Translations under genes and position numbers: made by a program
Source of the DNA: G963720515 sp963720515
GTDB taxonomy: Bacteria > Actinomycetota > Thermoleophilia > Gaiellales > Gaiellaceae
Assembly: GCA_963720515.1 (NCBI GenBank)
Contig: OY970397.1
Location: 2,108,001 to 2,172,000 of the forward strand
Length of the DNA: 64,000 bases
Direction: 5' to 3'
In this document: positions 1 through 8,596 of the stretch, in pieces
How the letters are laid out: each line of letters opens with the position of its first letter
Position numbering within the stretch: position 1 is the stretch's first letter
Notes under the pieces: model-generated
Told to the model about the DNA's origin: nothing
Databases searched by the model: none
The model's input: only the letters and a program-made list of their open reading frames with translations

Positions 1-2
1 AT

Positions 3-563
3 GAGCCGCCCGGCTTCAAGTCGGCGCCGGCACGGCCGGCGATCTACCCCTGGCCCGCGGACGGGTTCCGCGACCGCGTCCGCATCACGTTCTGGCTCTC
101 GAAGATCTCGACCGTCCACGTGCGCGTCGGTGGACGGACGATCGACCTCGGCCGCGAGCCGTCCGGCTGGCACACGGTCTACTGGGCGCCCGGCCGACGC
201 GCGCCGCGGAAGTACACCCCCGTCGTGAACGCGGTCGACCTCGCCGGGAACGCGGGACACGCCGTTCTCGCGCCGGTCACGATCGCCCGCGACACGACGC
301 CGCCCGAGGTCAAGGCCTCGGTCAACGGACGCCGGCTCACGTGGACGGCCACCGACCCGACGACGCCGTACGTGACCCTGCGCGTTCGCCTGACGCGCGG
401 CGCGACGGCGAAGACGCTCCGACTCGGCCGGCGCGCGCTGCACGGCTCGGCTCGCCTCGCGCTCCCTCGCGGCCGGTGGACGGCGGTGCTCGTCGTCGAG
501 GACTCGAGCGGGAACGCCGCCCGCGTCCGGCTCGGCGTAGTCCGGGCGCCCACCCGTAACTAG
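3..563 (+). CDS. Secreted Ig-like domain protein, 5' partial
   Basis: The reading frame is open from the window edge to TAG at 561-563, so the N-terminus lies outside. The visible ~186 residues have the alternating pattern of bacterial Ig-like or FlgD-like beta-sandwich domains, with the phrases VDLAGNAG and DSSGNAARVRLGV that close such domains. The internal phrase RDTTPPEV is the usual linker between two such domains. It resembles the protein at 3866-4873 in style. A role as a surface or secreted binding module is inferred from the fold only; no catalytic motif is visible. Confidence 0.7.
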   Translation, partial: EPPGFKSAPARPAIYPWPADGFRDRVRITFWLSKISTVHVRVGGRTIDLGREPSGWHTVYWAPGRRAPRKYTPVVNAVDLAGNAGHAVLAPVTIARDTTPPEVKASVNGRRLTWTATDPTTPYVTLRVRLTRGATAKTLRLGRRALHGSARLALPRGRWTAVLVVEDSSGNAARVRLGVVRAPTRN

Positions 564-566
564 ACT
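561..566 (+). promoter_or_regulatory. Predicted -10 element TAGACT for a leaderless dedA mRNA
   Basis: TAGACT ends nine bases before the GTG at 576 and there is no Shine-Dalgarno sequence. It overlaps the stop codon of the preceding gene. It belongs to a series of TANNNT elements seen before many first genes here. Confidence 0.5.
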
Positions 567-575
567 CGCCCCTCC

Positions 576-1238
576 GTGGGAGGGCTCACCGACACCGTCA
601 CGACGTGGATCGGCGACTACGGGCTGTACGCGATCTTCCTGCTCTCCGTCGTGGACGCGATCCTGCCCGCGGCGAGCGAAGTGGTCATGGTCTACGGCGG
701 CGCGCTCGCGGCGGGGGCGTTCGCCGGGCACCAGGTCACGCTCTTCGGGGAGCCACTCGAGTCCACCTGGGCCGCGTACCTCGCGGTCGCCCTCGCCGGG
801 ACGATCGGCTACGTGCTCGGCGCGATCCTCGGCTGGGCGATCGGCCGCTACGGCGGCCACGCGTACCTGGAGCGCCACGGCCGCTGGCTCCACGTGACCC
901 CGGAGCGGCTGGACAAGGCGGAGCGCTGGTTCGAGCGCTGGGGCGACGTCACCGTCCTCGCCGGACGGTGCCTGCCCGTCGTGCGCTCGTTCATCTCGAT
1001 CCCGGCAGGGATCGCCGAGATGCCGCTCCGCCGCTACACGGTGTTGACGACGATCGGGAGCGTGCCCTGGTACTTCGGCCTCGCGGCCATCGGCGTCGCG
1101 CTCGGCGCGAGCTGGGAGCGCTTCCACGAGTCGTCCCGCTTCGTCGACTACCTCATCGTCGCGCTCGTCGTCGCGGGTCTCTTCCTGCTAGTGGTGCGCC
1201 ACCGAAAGCGCCGGCTCCGGCGCCGGGCGGCGGAGTAA
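576..1238 (+). CDS. DedA-family membrane protein
   Basis: A 220-residue polytopic membrane protein of the DedA/SNARE-associated (VTT) family, whose members act in the cytoplasmic membrane in lipid carrier (undecaprenyl phosphate, phosphatidylethanolamine) translocation. The family signature GRCLPVVRSFISIPAG is at residues 130-145, with the conserved arginine and the re-entrant-loop glycine/proline. Hydrophobic segments lie near residues 15-45, 66-90, 150-180 and 190-208, followed by a basic tail. Length is normal for the family. The GTG start follows a TAGACT element, suggesting a leaderless transcript. Recycling of a polyprenyl carrier would fit the glycan genes nearby, but this is inference. 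Confidence 0.9.
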   Translation: MGGLTDTVTTWIGDYGLYAIFLLSVVDAILPAASEVVMVYGGALAAGAFAGHQVTLFGEPLESTWAAYLAVALAGTIGYVLGAILGWAIGRYGGHAYLERHGRWLHVTPERLDKAERWFERWGDVTVLAGRCLPVVRSFISIPAGIAEMPLRRYTVLTTIGSVPWYFGLAAIGVALGASWERFHESSRFVDYLIVALVVAGLFLLVVRHRKRRLRRRAAE

Positions 1239-1317
1239 AGATCGTGTCAGTTCCGCTGGAACTCGCGGCGTCGGTCTGCTTCACTAAAACGCTCTGCACC
1301 GCTCGGCCAGCACACAT

Positions 1318-2739
1318 CTGAGGAGGGGTCTCGTCGCCGCAACCGTCGCGGCTGCGGGCGTGCTCCTGTGCGCGCCCTCGGCGTTCGCCACCTGGAGCGG
1401 CGACTTCACCGGCGACAAGCGCACGGACGTCCTGACGTACACGTCGGCGGGCAACCTCCTGCGCGTCGCCGCGTCGAGCCCCAACGGGCGTATCGACCAG
1501 AAGCAATGGGGCGACCTGGCCGACGGGCCGACCTGGAAGACGATCCTGACCGGGGACTTCAACGGGGACGGCCGGGACGACGTCGCCGCCGGCGCGTTCG
1601 ACGGCCAGTGGACGGTCGGCATCTCGAACCGCCGGTCGTTCGACCTTTCGAGCTGGGGCACACTCCCGCCGCTCGATTCACATCGTGGATCGCGGAGATG
1701 GTCGGCGACTTCAACCACGACGGGAAGGACGACATCGTCGCCTCGTCGCTCGACACCGGCGACTGGTACGTCCTCCGCTCGACCGGAACCAGCTTCGTCG
1801 CCGAGCTCTGGGGCGCATGGCCGATCGGTTTCTGGCGCGACCAGCTCGTCGGCGACTTCAACAAGGACGGCCTGGACGACGTCGCTGCCCGCAACGGCCG
1901 ACACCGGTGCCTGGATCGTCGAGGTGTCGAACGGCACCGCGTTCACGACGAGCCCGGACTGGGGGATTTTCCCCGTCCCCGACACCTGGACGGATTTCAA
2001 CGTCGGCGACTTCAACAAGGACGGGAAGACCGACATCCTCGGCCGCAATCGCACGACCGGCCGGTGGATGGTCGGCATCTCCAACGGGACGCACTTCGTC
2101 ATCTCGCCGTGGGCGAATACGCCGGCGTCGATCTGGGTCGACGTGCTCGTCGGGGACTTCACCGGCGACGGGCGCACCGATCTCGTGGGCCGGGTCTCGT
2201 CCACGGGGCGATGGCAGCTGCTCCGCTCGACCGGGAGCTCGTTCGCGTCCGCGAGCTTTGGCGCCTGGGCGCGCGGGATCAGCTGGTCGAACGTCGTTGC
2301 CGGGCGTGCGAACCTGGACAAGCGGATGGATGTCATCGGCCAGCACAGCGGCGGCAACTGGTGGGCCGGCGTCTCGACCGGGACGCGGTTCGACTCGACC
2401 GACCGCACCGAGCGCGTGCGCCCGGTCCTCGGCGTCACGGTTCGCGGCCTCGTGCGCGGCGGGCTCAAGCTCGGCCTGCGCTGCTCGGAGCGTGCCGACG
2501 TGACCGTTCGCGTCGAGCTGACTCGGGCGGCGGCCCGGGCGCTCGGGATGAGGCGGCTCCTCGGCACCGGAGTCGAGCACTTCATGCGGAACGGCGCCGA
2601 CCCCTTGACCGTGCACTTCCGCTCGGGCGTGCTCCGGCGGCTCGCCGGCCACGACTTCGGGGTCGTGATCCGCGCGACCGCGGTCGATCCGGCCGCGAAC
2701 TCGCGCACGGTCATCCTGCGCCGCACGCTGCACGGCTGA
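1318..2739 (+). CDS. Secreted FG-GAP/VCBS seven-bladed propeller protein (two frame breaks)
   Basis: After a short signal peptide (RRGLVAATVAAAGVLLCAPSAFA) come seven repeats of the FG-GAP/VCBS type with the calcium-loop pattern GDFNxDGxxD: blades begin near 1393, 1552, 1700, 1852, 2008, 2152 and 2293. Seven blades make a complete beta-propeller. A C-terminal beta-rich domain of ~110 residues follows. The frame moves from 1 to 3 near 1675-1690 (one base missing) and returns near 1896 (one extra G), restoring AARNADTGAWIVE. The signal peptide lies upstream of the first GTG (1360), and the only in-frame start that includes it is a CTG at 1318 (or 1294), so the start is uncertain. It probably binds ligands or matrix at the cell surface. 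Confidence 0.75.
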   Translation: MRRGLVAATVAAAGVLLCAPSAFATWSGDFTGDKRTDVLTYTSAGNLLRVAASSPNGRIDQKQWGDLADGPTWKTILTGDFNGDGRDDVAAGAFDGQWTVGISNRRSFDLSSWGTLPPLDSHRGSRRWSATSTTTGRTTSSPRRSTPATGTSSARPEPASSPSSGAHGRSVSGATSSSATSTRTAWTTSLPATADTGAWIVEVSNGTAFTTSPDWGIFPVPDTWTDFNVGDFNKDGKTDILGRNRTTGRWMVGISNGTHFVISPWANTPASIWVDVLVGDFTGDGRTDLVGRVSSTGRWQLLRSTGSSFASASFGAWARGISWSNVVAGRANLDKRMDVIGQHSGGNWWAGVSTGTRFDSTDRTERVRPVLGVTVRGLVRGGLKLGLRCSERADVTVRVELTRAAARALGMRRLLGTGVEHFMRNGADPLTVHFRSGVLRRLAGHDFGVVIRATAVDPAANSRTVILRRTLHG

Positions 2740-2765
2740 CCGCCGGGCCGGCTCGCGGGCCTCGG

Positions 2766-2771
2766 TACACT
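2766..2771 (+). promoter_or_regulatory. Predicted -10 element TACACT for the DegT gene
   Basis: TACACT ends nine bases before the ATG at 2781, with no Shine-Dalgarno sequence in between, so transcription should begin at or very near the start codon. Confidence 0.5.
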
Positions 2772-2780
2772 CGCCCGGCG

Positions 2781-3869
2781 ATGGGGATCCCGCTCGTCGA
2801 CGTCCGCGCGCAGTACGCCCCCCTCCGCGAGCGGGTGCTCGAGCGGATCGCCGAGGTCGTGGACTCGGGCAAGTTCATCCTCGGCCCGAACGTGCAGGGG
2901 TTCGAGCGCGAGGCGGCCGCGTTTCTCGGCGTCGGCGAGTCGGTCGGCGTCGCGAACGGCACCGACGCCATCGCCCTCGTCCTCGAGGCGCTCGGCGTCG
3001 GCCCCGGCGACGAGATCATCTGCCCCGCGTTCACGTTCTACGCCACGGTCGAGCCGGTCGTGCACCGGGGCGCGACGCCCGTCTTCTGCGACATCGATCC
3101 GCGCACGCTGAACCTCGACCCCGCCGACGTCGAGGCGAAGACGAACCGGCACACGAAGGCGATTCTTGCGGTGCACCTCTTCGGGCGGCCGGCTTCGCTC
3201 GCCGAGCTCCCGCACAAGTGCGTGATCGAGGACGCCGCGCAGGCGTTCGGCGCCCGGATCGGCGACCGCCGGGTGGGGTCCATCGGGCGTGCGTCGACGT
3301 TCAGCTTCTTCCCCACGAAGAACCTGTTCGCCTTCGGGGACGGGGGCCTCGTCGCGACGAGCGACGACGAGCTGGCCGAGACCGTCCGGATGCTCCGCTT
3401 CCACGGCTCGCGCGACAAGCAGACCTTCGAGCTCGTCGGCTACAACTCGCGCCTCGACGAGATCCAGGCGGCCGTGCTCCGGATCTTCCTCGAGGAGGTC
3501 GACGGCTGGAACGACGCGCGCCGCGAGGCTGCGCTCCGCTACGCCGACCTCGGCCTGGGCGAGCTCGTCGAGCTCCCGGCCGACGAGCCGGGCCACGTCT
3601 ACCACATGTACGTCGTCCGCTCGCCTGAGCGGGACAGGATCGCCGCCGCGTTCAAGCAGGCCGACATCGGCTGCGCCTCGTACTACGGCCGGCCGCTCCA
3701 CCTCCAGCCCGCGCTCCACGGACTCGGCTACGGACACGGGGACTTGCCGGAGACCGAGCGCGCCGGCGCCGAGAACCTCGCGCTTCCGCTCTGGGCGGGG
3801 ATCGGCGCCGAGGAGCAGGAGCGCGTCGTCGCCTGCGTGCGCGAGGCGCTCGCCGGCGTTCCCGCGTGA
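2781..3869 (+). CDS. DegT/DnrJ/EryC1 PLP-dependent sugar aminotransferase
   Basis: This 362-residue protein is a full-length member of the DegT/DnrJ/EryC1/StrS family, which transaminates nucleotide-linked keto-sugars using glutamate. Seen in sequence: NGTDAIALVLEALGVGPGDEI (PLP-phosphate and substrate region, from residue ~56), the PLP-contacting EDAAQAFGA segment and the Schiff-base lysine K180 in FFPTKNLFAFGDGG. This is the WecE/ArnB-like class rather than the VioA-like dehydratases, because the lysine is present. It overlaps the next gene by four bases (GTGA). A role in amino-sugar synthesis for a surface glycan is inferred from the family. Confidence 0.93.
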   Translation: MGIPLVDVRAQYAPLRERVLERIAEVVDSGKFILGPNVQGFEREAAAFLGVGESVGVANGTDAIALVLEALGVGPGDEIICPAFTFYATVEPVVHRGATPVFCDIDPRTLNLDPADVEAKTNRHTKAILAVHLFGRPASLAELPHKCVIEDAAQAFGARIGDRRVGSIGRASTFSFFPTKNLFAFGDGGLVATSDDELAETVRMLRFHGSRDKQTFELVGYNSRLDEIQAAVLRIFLEEVDGWNDARREAALRYADLGLGELVELPADEPGHVYHMYVVRSPERDRIAAAFKQADIGCASYYGRPLHLQPALHGLGYGHGDLPETERAGAENLALPLWAGIGAEEQERVVACVREALAGVPA

Positions 3870-4873
3870 AGCGCCTCCGCAGGTTCGCGGCCTCGCTCGA
3901 GGCGCCCCGGGCACACAGGATCGCCGTCACGACGATCGTCCTCGTGCTCCTCGTCGCGACCGCGGCGACGTTCGGCCGGACCGAGCGCCTGAAGCTCGAG
4001 CGCTCGCCGATCGCCGCGCCGACGCTCACGCGGATCATCGGGCCGACCTGCCGGTGCCCCAAGGCGATCGCGAAGCTCGAGTTCACGCTGCGCACGCCGC
4101 AGCGGATGAACGTGTCGATCGTGGATGCGGCCGGCAACGAGGTGCGCAGGCTCGCCCACGGGGTCGCGCGCCCGAAGGGGAGGGTCACGTTCAGGTGGGG
4201 AGGCCGTGACAACCATCGTCGGGTCGTCCGCGACGGCCTCTACCGACTGAAGGTCGACCTGCTGAACATCGGCCGCGCCGTGACGATCCCGACACCCGTC
4301 CGCGTGGACACGCGCGCGCCGAGAGTGGTCCTCGTCTCGGCCTCGCCGAAGACGTTCTCGCCCGACGGCGACGGGCGCGCCGACCGGGTCCGCTTCCGGT
4401 ACCGCTCGAGCGAGGCCGGCTCGCCGAGCGTGTACGTCCGCGGCTCGCTCGTCGCGCGGACGCCGATCCAGCCCGCGGGCGCGGGCAGCCTCCGCTGGCG
4501 CGGCCGGATCGACGGCGACACGGCGCCCGAGGGGACCTACACGGCGTGGGTGCAGGTGGCGGACGCGGCCGGCAACCTCTCCGATCCGTCGCGCCTCGTC
4601 TACGTCCGCATCCGCTACGTGACCCTCCGCGTCCCGGACCGGAGCGCCCTCGTCCCCGGAACGCTCGCCTTCCGCGTGAGCGCCGACGCGAAGCGGATCA
4701 CGTACGTGCTCGCCCGCCTCGGCGGAGCGCGCCAGACCCTCCAGGGGTCGGCACGGCCGGGGCTCGTCCGGCTGCGGCTCCCCGCCCGCCTCGCGCCCGG
4801 GCGCTACGTGCTTGACGTCACCTCGAACGGCCGCGACGACCGGGCCGTCGTCACCCTCCGGCGGCGCGGATGA
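3866..4873 (+). CDS. Membrane-anchored FlgD/Ig-like domain protein
   Basis: A 335-residue exported protein. An N-terminal membrane segment (RIAVTTIVLVLLVATAATFG, about residues 21-40) is followed by two FlgD Ig-like domains, recognisable by the phrases GRDNHRRVVRDGLYRLKV and DAAGNLSDPSRLVYVRI. A PDGDGRADRVRFRY loop, typical of a gliding-motility/FlgD-like repeat, marks the start of the second domain. A C-terminal beta-sandwich ends in RYVLDVTSNGRDDRAVVTLRR. Start GTG 3866 overlaps the aminotransferase stop and the stop overlaps the next ATG, so all three genes are co-translated. The function is unknown; a structural surface protein is likely. Confidence 0.7.
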   Translation: MKRLRRFAASLEAPRAHRIAVTTIVLVLLVATAATFGRTERLKLERSPIAAPTLTRIIGPTCRCPKAIAKLEFTLRTPQRMNVSIVDAAGNEVRRLAHGVARPKGRVTFRWGGRDNHRRVVRDGLYRLKVDLLNIGRAVTIPTPVRVDTRAPRVVLVSASPKTFSPDGDGRADRVRFRYRSSEAGSPSVYVRGSLVARTPIQPAGAGSLRWRGRIDGDTAPEGTYTAWVQVADAAGNLSDPSRLVYVRIRYVTLRVPDRSALVPGTLAFRVSADAKRITYVLARLGGARQTLQGSARPGLVRLRLPARLAPGRYVLDVTSNGRDDRAVVTLRRRG

Positions 4874-5292
4874 GACGTGAGCTCGACGGCGGCTTCGAGC
4901 TCGACGACGACCGGGACCGGATCGACCTGGAGGCCGTCCACCGGTTCCTCTCCGAAGAGGCGTACTGGGCGCTCGGGCGGCCGCGCGAGACCGTCGAGCA
5001 GCTGATCGAGGCGGCGGCGCGGGTCGTCGGCCTCTACGAGGGCGAGCGCCAGGTCGGGTTCACGCGCACGGTCTCGGACGGCGTCGCGCTCGCCTATCTC
5101 GCCGACGTCTACGTCTTGCCGGAGCTCCGCGGCCGCGGTCTCGGCGAGGAGCTCGTCCGCGAGACGGTCGAGGTCGGGCCGTACGCCGACTGCCGCTGGC
5201 TGCTCCACACGACGGACGCCGGGCCGCTCTACGCGAGGTTCGGCTTCGGCGAGCCCTCGCCGACCCTCATGGAGCGTCCGCGCCGGGTCTAG
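4870..5292 (+). CDS. GNAT-family N-acetyltransferase
   Basis: A 140-residue single-domain GNAT enzyme. The acetyl-CoA binding motif A appears as YVLPELRGRGLGEELVRE (R/Q-x-x-G-x-G/A pattern, near residues 83-100), preceded by the beta-bulge strand VALAYLADVYV. The C-terminal YARFGFGEPSPTLMERP matches the GNAT motif B region of the small YitI/ElaA-like acetyltransferases. It is joined to the preceding gene by an ATGA overlap and converges tail-to-tail with azlD. The acceptor cannot be told from sequence. Confidence 0.88.
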   Translation: MRRELDGGFELDDDRDRIDLEAVHRFLSEEAYWALGRPRETVEQLIEAAARVVGLYEGERQVGFTRTVSDGVALAYLADVYVLPELRGRGLGEELVRETVEVGPYADCRWLLHTTDAGPLYARFGFGEPSPTLMERPRRV

Positions 5293-5598
5293 GTCAGCAG
5301 GCGGACGATCGCCGTCGCGGCGGCCGCCGCGAACACGACGACGAGGATCGGCGCGCGCAGGAGCAGCGCCACCGCCGCCGCGGCGAGCCCGACCGCGCGC
5401 GTGTCGAGCGACGAGCTCGCGGTCGCCGCCCGCGACCTGGACGACGACGAGCGCCGCGAGGAGCGCGGGGGCGAGGAGCATGACCACGCGGTCGAGCACC
5501 GGCGGAAGAGAGCGGTCGCCGAGCAGCACCGGGCCGGCCGACTTGAGCACGATCGTGGCCGCGCCGACGACCGCGACGACCGTCCAGACGTCGCTCAT
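5289..5598 (-). CDS. azlD: AzlD-type branched-chain amino acid exporter small subunit (frame break)
   Basis: About 102 residues with four hydrophobic segments, matching the AzlD subunit of the AzlCD permease that exports branched-chain amino acids. The N-terminal part reads MSDVWTVVAVVGAATIVLKSA from ATG 5598. Near 5405-5412 one extra base shifts the frame; removing it gives LDTRAVGLAAAAVALLLRAP and a clean stop at 5289-5291. The four-base overlap with azlC (ATGA at 5595-5598) is typical of this pair. The break looks like a sequencing error because both halves keep the family pattern. Confidence 0.75.
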
Positions 5599-6269
5599 CG
5601 GCGAAGCCCCACGAGGCAGGCCGCGCTCGCGGCGATGATCGGGACGCCCGGCGACGTGAACGGGACGAGCGCGAGGGCGATCGCCGCGCCGAGGAGCGCG
5701 GCGGCGATGTGCGTGCGGCTCCTGAGCTGCGGGATGAGGAGCGCGAGGAAGAGCGCCGGGAACGCCGCGTCGAGCCCGTAGTCCTCGGGGTCGCCGAGCA
5801 CGTCGCCTGCGAGGACGCCGATGACGGTGCCGGCGGTCCAGCACACGTAGAGCACGCAGCCCGCGCCGATCAGGCGCCGTGCGTCCACCCGGCCGCGCAC
5901 GTGCGACACGGCCCAGGACTCGTCCACGATGAGCTGGGACAGGACGAGACGCCGGAGGCGCGAGCCGCCGAGCCCCGGCGCGACCGTCAGCGAGATCGGT
6001 GCATAGCGTGCATTCAGCAGGACGGCGGCGCCGATCGCCGCCGCGATCCCGCCGCCGGCCTCGAAGAACGACGCGGCCGCGAACTGAGACGAGCCCGCGA
6101 ACGTCGTCAGGGACATGACGATCGGGGCGAGCCGGCCCATGCCGGCCGCCTCGGCGAGGACGCCGAACGAGAAGCCGAAGACGAACGCGATCGGCGCGAT
6201 CGGCGCGATCGCGCGGGCGCCGTCACGGTAGGTCGGCGTCGGCTGGGCGTCGGCGGCTGGAACGGCGAT
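5595..6269 (-). CDS. azlC: AzlC-type branched-chain amino acid exporter large subunit
   Basis: About 224 residues with the AzlC signature YRDGARAIAPIAPIAFVFGFSFGVLAE at the N-terminus and LTTFAGSSQFAAASFFEAGGG around residue 65, plus LLNARYAPISLTVAP and SQLIVDESWAVS, all strongly conserved in the family. With AzlD it forms a permease exporting valine, leucine and similar compounds. No ATG, GTG or TTG is available near the expected N-terminus. A ribosome-binding-like AAGGGAG lies at 6271-6277 (complement), so translation should begin just after it; I mark the in-frame ATC at 6269 as the boundary, and a GTT at 6263 is better spaced. A base error at the start codon is possible. Confidence 0.8.
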   Translation of the reverse strand: MAVPAADAQPTPTYRDGARAIAPIAPIAFVFGFSFGVLAEAAGMGRLAPIVMSLTTFAGSSQFAAASFFEAGGGIAAAIGAAVLLNARYAPISLTVAPGLGGSRLRRLVLSQLIVDESWAVSHVRGRVDARRLIGAGCVLYVCWTAGTVIGVLAGDVLGDPEDYGLDAAFPALFLALLIPQLRSRTHIAAALLGAAIALALVPFTSPGVPIIAASAACLVGLRR

Positions 6270-6283
6270 ACTCCCTTCTAACG

Positions 6284-6463
6284 ATGCGCGGCGACGATCT
6301 CCTCCTGACCCACCTCGCCGTCCTGCCGGGGCTCGACGACGACCTCGAAGAGGACGAGCCCCGCCCGACCGGGCGGGAGCGGCTCGAGGCCGAGGTGGGC
6401 GCCGACCTCGCCCGCGAGCTGCTCGACTCGCTGCCGCCCGGCCGCACGCCGCCCAGCGCGTAG
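6284..6463 (+). CDS. Small acidic protein of 59 residues, unknown
   Basis: An ATG at 6284 opens 59 codons ending in TAG at 6461-6463. Nearly every third position is G or C, as in the real genes around it, which argues for coding. The protein begins MRGDDLLLTHLAVLPGLDDD and is acidic, with a predicted helix around RERLEAEVGADLARELLDSLP. No family is recognised. It sits between the azlC start and the phosphodiesterase, whose predicted -10 element TAGCAT overlaps its stop codon. Confidence 0.5.
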   Translation: MRGDDLLLTHLAVLPGLDDDLEEDEPRPTGRERLEAEVGADLARELLDSLPPGRTPPSA

Positions 6464-6466
6464 CAT
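6461..6466 (+). promoter_or_regulatory. Predicted -10 element TAGCAT for the phosphodiesterase gene
   Basis: TAGCAT ends eight bases before the ATG at 6475 and no Shine-Dalgarno sequence is present, consistent with a leaderless or nearly leaderless mRNA. Confidence 0.5.
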
Positions 6467-6474
6467 CGGGCGTC

Positions 6475-7854
6475 ATGCCATCGCGCGCCCTCGTCATCGG
6501 GCTCGACTGCGCTCCGCCGCAGCTCGTCTTCGACCGCTGGCTCGACGAGCTCCCCGCTATCCGCGGTCTCACCGAGCGCGGCTCCTTCGGGGTTCTCCGG
6601 AGCTGCGACCCGCCCATCACCGTCCCGGCGTGGTCGGTCATGACCTCGTCGCGGAACCCGGGCGTCCTCGGCTTCTACGGCTTCCGGAACCGCAAGGACC
6701 ACTCCTACGACGGGCTCGCGTTCGCCAACTCGCGCTCCGTGAAGGTGCCGCGCGTCTGGGATCTCCTCTCCGAGCGCGGGTCGCGACGTGCAGATCCTCG
6801 GCGTGCCCGCAGACCTACCCGGTCTCCGAGGTGAACGGGACGATGATCTCCTGTTTCCTCACACCGGACACGACGCGCCAGTACACGCACCCGCCCGAGC
6901 TCAAGGAGGAGATCGAGGGCCTCGTCGGCGAGTACATGGTGGACGTTCCGAACTTCCGCACGAACGACAAGGAGCAGCTCCTCGCCGACCTCGAGGAGAT
7001 GACCGTGCGCCGATTCAAGGTCGCCGAGCACCTGCTCGAGACGCGGCCCTGGGATCTCTTCTTCATGGTCGAGATGGGCACCGACCGGATCCACCACGGC
7101 TTCTGGCGCTTCACCGATCCTGAGCATCGTCTCTACGAGCCGCGGCAACCCCTTCGAGAACGCGATGCTCGACTACTACAAGCGGCTCGACGCGAAGATC
7201 GCCTCGCTCCTTCGCCACGCCGACGACGACACCGCGGTGCTGGTGGTCTCGGACCACGGCGCGAAGCGGATCGACGGCGGCATCTGCGTGAACGAGTGGC
7301 TTCGGCGCGAGGGCTACCTCGTGCTGAAGGAGGAGCCGACGGAGCCCACGCGGCTCACGCCGGACATGATCGATTGGCCGAAGACGACAGCCTGGGGCGA
7401 GGGCGGCTACTACTGCCGGCTCTTCATGAACGTCGCGGGGCGCGAGCCCGAGGGCGTCGTCGCACCCGAGGACTACGAGCGCGTCCGCACCGAGCTCAAG
7501 GAGAAGCTCGAGGCGCTCGGCGACGACGAGGGCCGGCCGATCGGGACGATCGCGCACCGCCCCGAGGAGCTCTACGCAGTGCGGAACGGGATCGTCCCCG
7601 ACCTCATGGTCTACTTCGGCGATCTCTACTGGCGGAGCGTCGGGCAGGTCGGCACCGGCACCGTGCACGTCTTCGAGAACGACACCGGCCCCGACGACGC
7701 GAACCACGCCCACGAGGGCCTCTACATCCTGGCCGGCGGGGGCGCGGTGCCCGGCCGCGGGCCCGAGCGGCAGATAGTGGACGTCGCGCCGACGCTCCTC
7801 ACGCTGCTCGGCGAGCCCGTTCCCTCCGAGATGGAAGGGCGGAGCCTCGTCTAG
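6475..7854 (+). CDS. Alkaline-phosphatase-superfamily phosphodiesterase (three frame breaks)
   Basis: Restoring three one-base insertions (near 6779, 6810 and 7142) gives about 458 residues of the type I phosphodiesterase/nucleotide pyrophosphatase family. Landmarks are GLDCAPPQLV (first metal site), PITVPAWSVMTSSRNPGVLGFYGF (threonine/serine nucleophile region), FFMVEMGTDRIHHGFWRF (metal Asp and His), VVSDHGAKRI (Asp-His pair) and NHAHEGLYILAG (last His). Products of this group hydrolyse phosphodiester or phosphonate bonds, often on glycolipids; the substrate here is unknown. All metal ligands are preserved across the breaks, which argues for sequencing error rather than a pseudogene. Confidence 0.82.
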
Positions 7855-7933
7855 CCCGGCCAAGCCGCGGCCGAGGTTCGACGCCACGCGGAAGACGCGG
7901 TGGAGCCATCCGAACGAGGGCGTCCACAACCGC

Positions 7934-8596
7934 GTGCTCTACCGCGTCATGGAGGACGCGTTCGAGTACTCGGCGCAGCGATGGGCCCGCGGGCGGCTCG
8001 TGGACATCGGCTGCGGCTCGAAGCCGTGGCGCGCGCTCTTCGCGCCGTACGTCACCGAGCACATCGGCGTCGACTACCTGCCGGAGATCCGCGGCACGAC
8101 GATCGACGTCGTCGCGACGGCGTACGAGATCCCGCTCCCGGACGGCCACGCGGACACGCTGCTCCTCTCGGCCGTCCTCGAGCACCTCGAGCGGCCGGCC
8201 GACGCGCTTCGCGAAGCACGCCGCCTCCTCGCGCCCGGCGGCCACGCGATCCTCACCGCGCCGTTCATCTGGCCGGTGCACGAGGCGCCGCGCGACTTCT
8301 ACCGCTACTCCCCGTTCGGCCTCCGCCACCTGCTCGAGGAGACGGACTTCGAGGTCGTCGAGGTGCTCCCGCTCGCCGGCGCGTGGACGACGTTCTCGCT
8401 CGAGCTCTCCTACGCGCTGCGGAAGTACCGCCGCCGCGGGCTCACGCACGTCGTGAACGGCGTGATGCGCTCGGCGCAGTGGGCGGGCGCGCGCTGGGAC
8501 CGGGTGGACTTCCAGCCGCGGTTCAGCTGGAGCCACTTGGCCGTGGCTCGCGCGCCAGGCGGCGGCGAGCCGCCCGAAGGTCCGAGCGCGGAATGA
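7934..8596 (+). CDS. Class I SAM-dependent methyltransferase
   Basis: A 220-residue Rossmann methyltransferase: SAM motif I LVDIGCGSKPW (about residue 23), motif II acidic end VDYLPEI, and motif IV/post-I LLSAVLEHLERPADALREARRLLAPGGHAILTAPF. The pattern is that of Methyltransf_11 proteins found beside glycan genes. GTG 7934 is the first standard start, but 24 codons before it (RFDATRKTRWSHPNEGVHNR and neighbours) also look coding and resemble the usual N-terminus, so the true start may be nearer 7860 and hidden by a base error. It overlaps the flippase gene tail-to-tail by 74 bases. Confidence 0.82.
   Translation: MLYRVMEDAFEYSAQRWARGRLVDIGCGSKPWRALFAPYVTEHIGVDYLPEIRGTTIDVVATAYEIPLPDGHADTLLLSAVLEHLERPADALREARRLLAPGGHAILTAPFIWPVHEAPRDFYRYSPFGLRHLLEETDFEVVEVLPLAGAWTTFSLELSYALRKYRRRGLTHVVNGVMRSAQWAGARWDRVDFQPRFSWSHLAVARAPGGGEPPEGPSAE

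Noticed and set aside
1284..3914. Very long minus-strand open frame (over 800 codons)
   Set aside because: It is the antisense shadow of the FG-GAP and DegT genes; composition is Arg/Ala/Pro-rich with no family motif, an effect of high GC.
6475..7854. Programmed ribosomal frameshifting in the phosphodiesterase
   Set aside because: Three breaks in one gene without slippery sequences or downstream structures, all single extra bases, point to sequence error.
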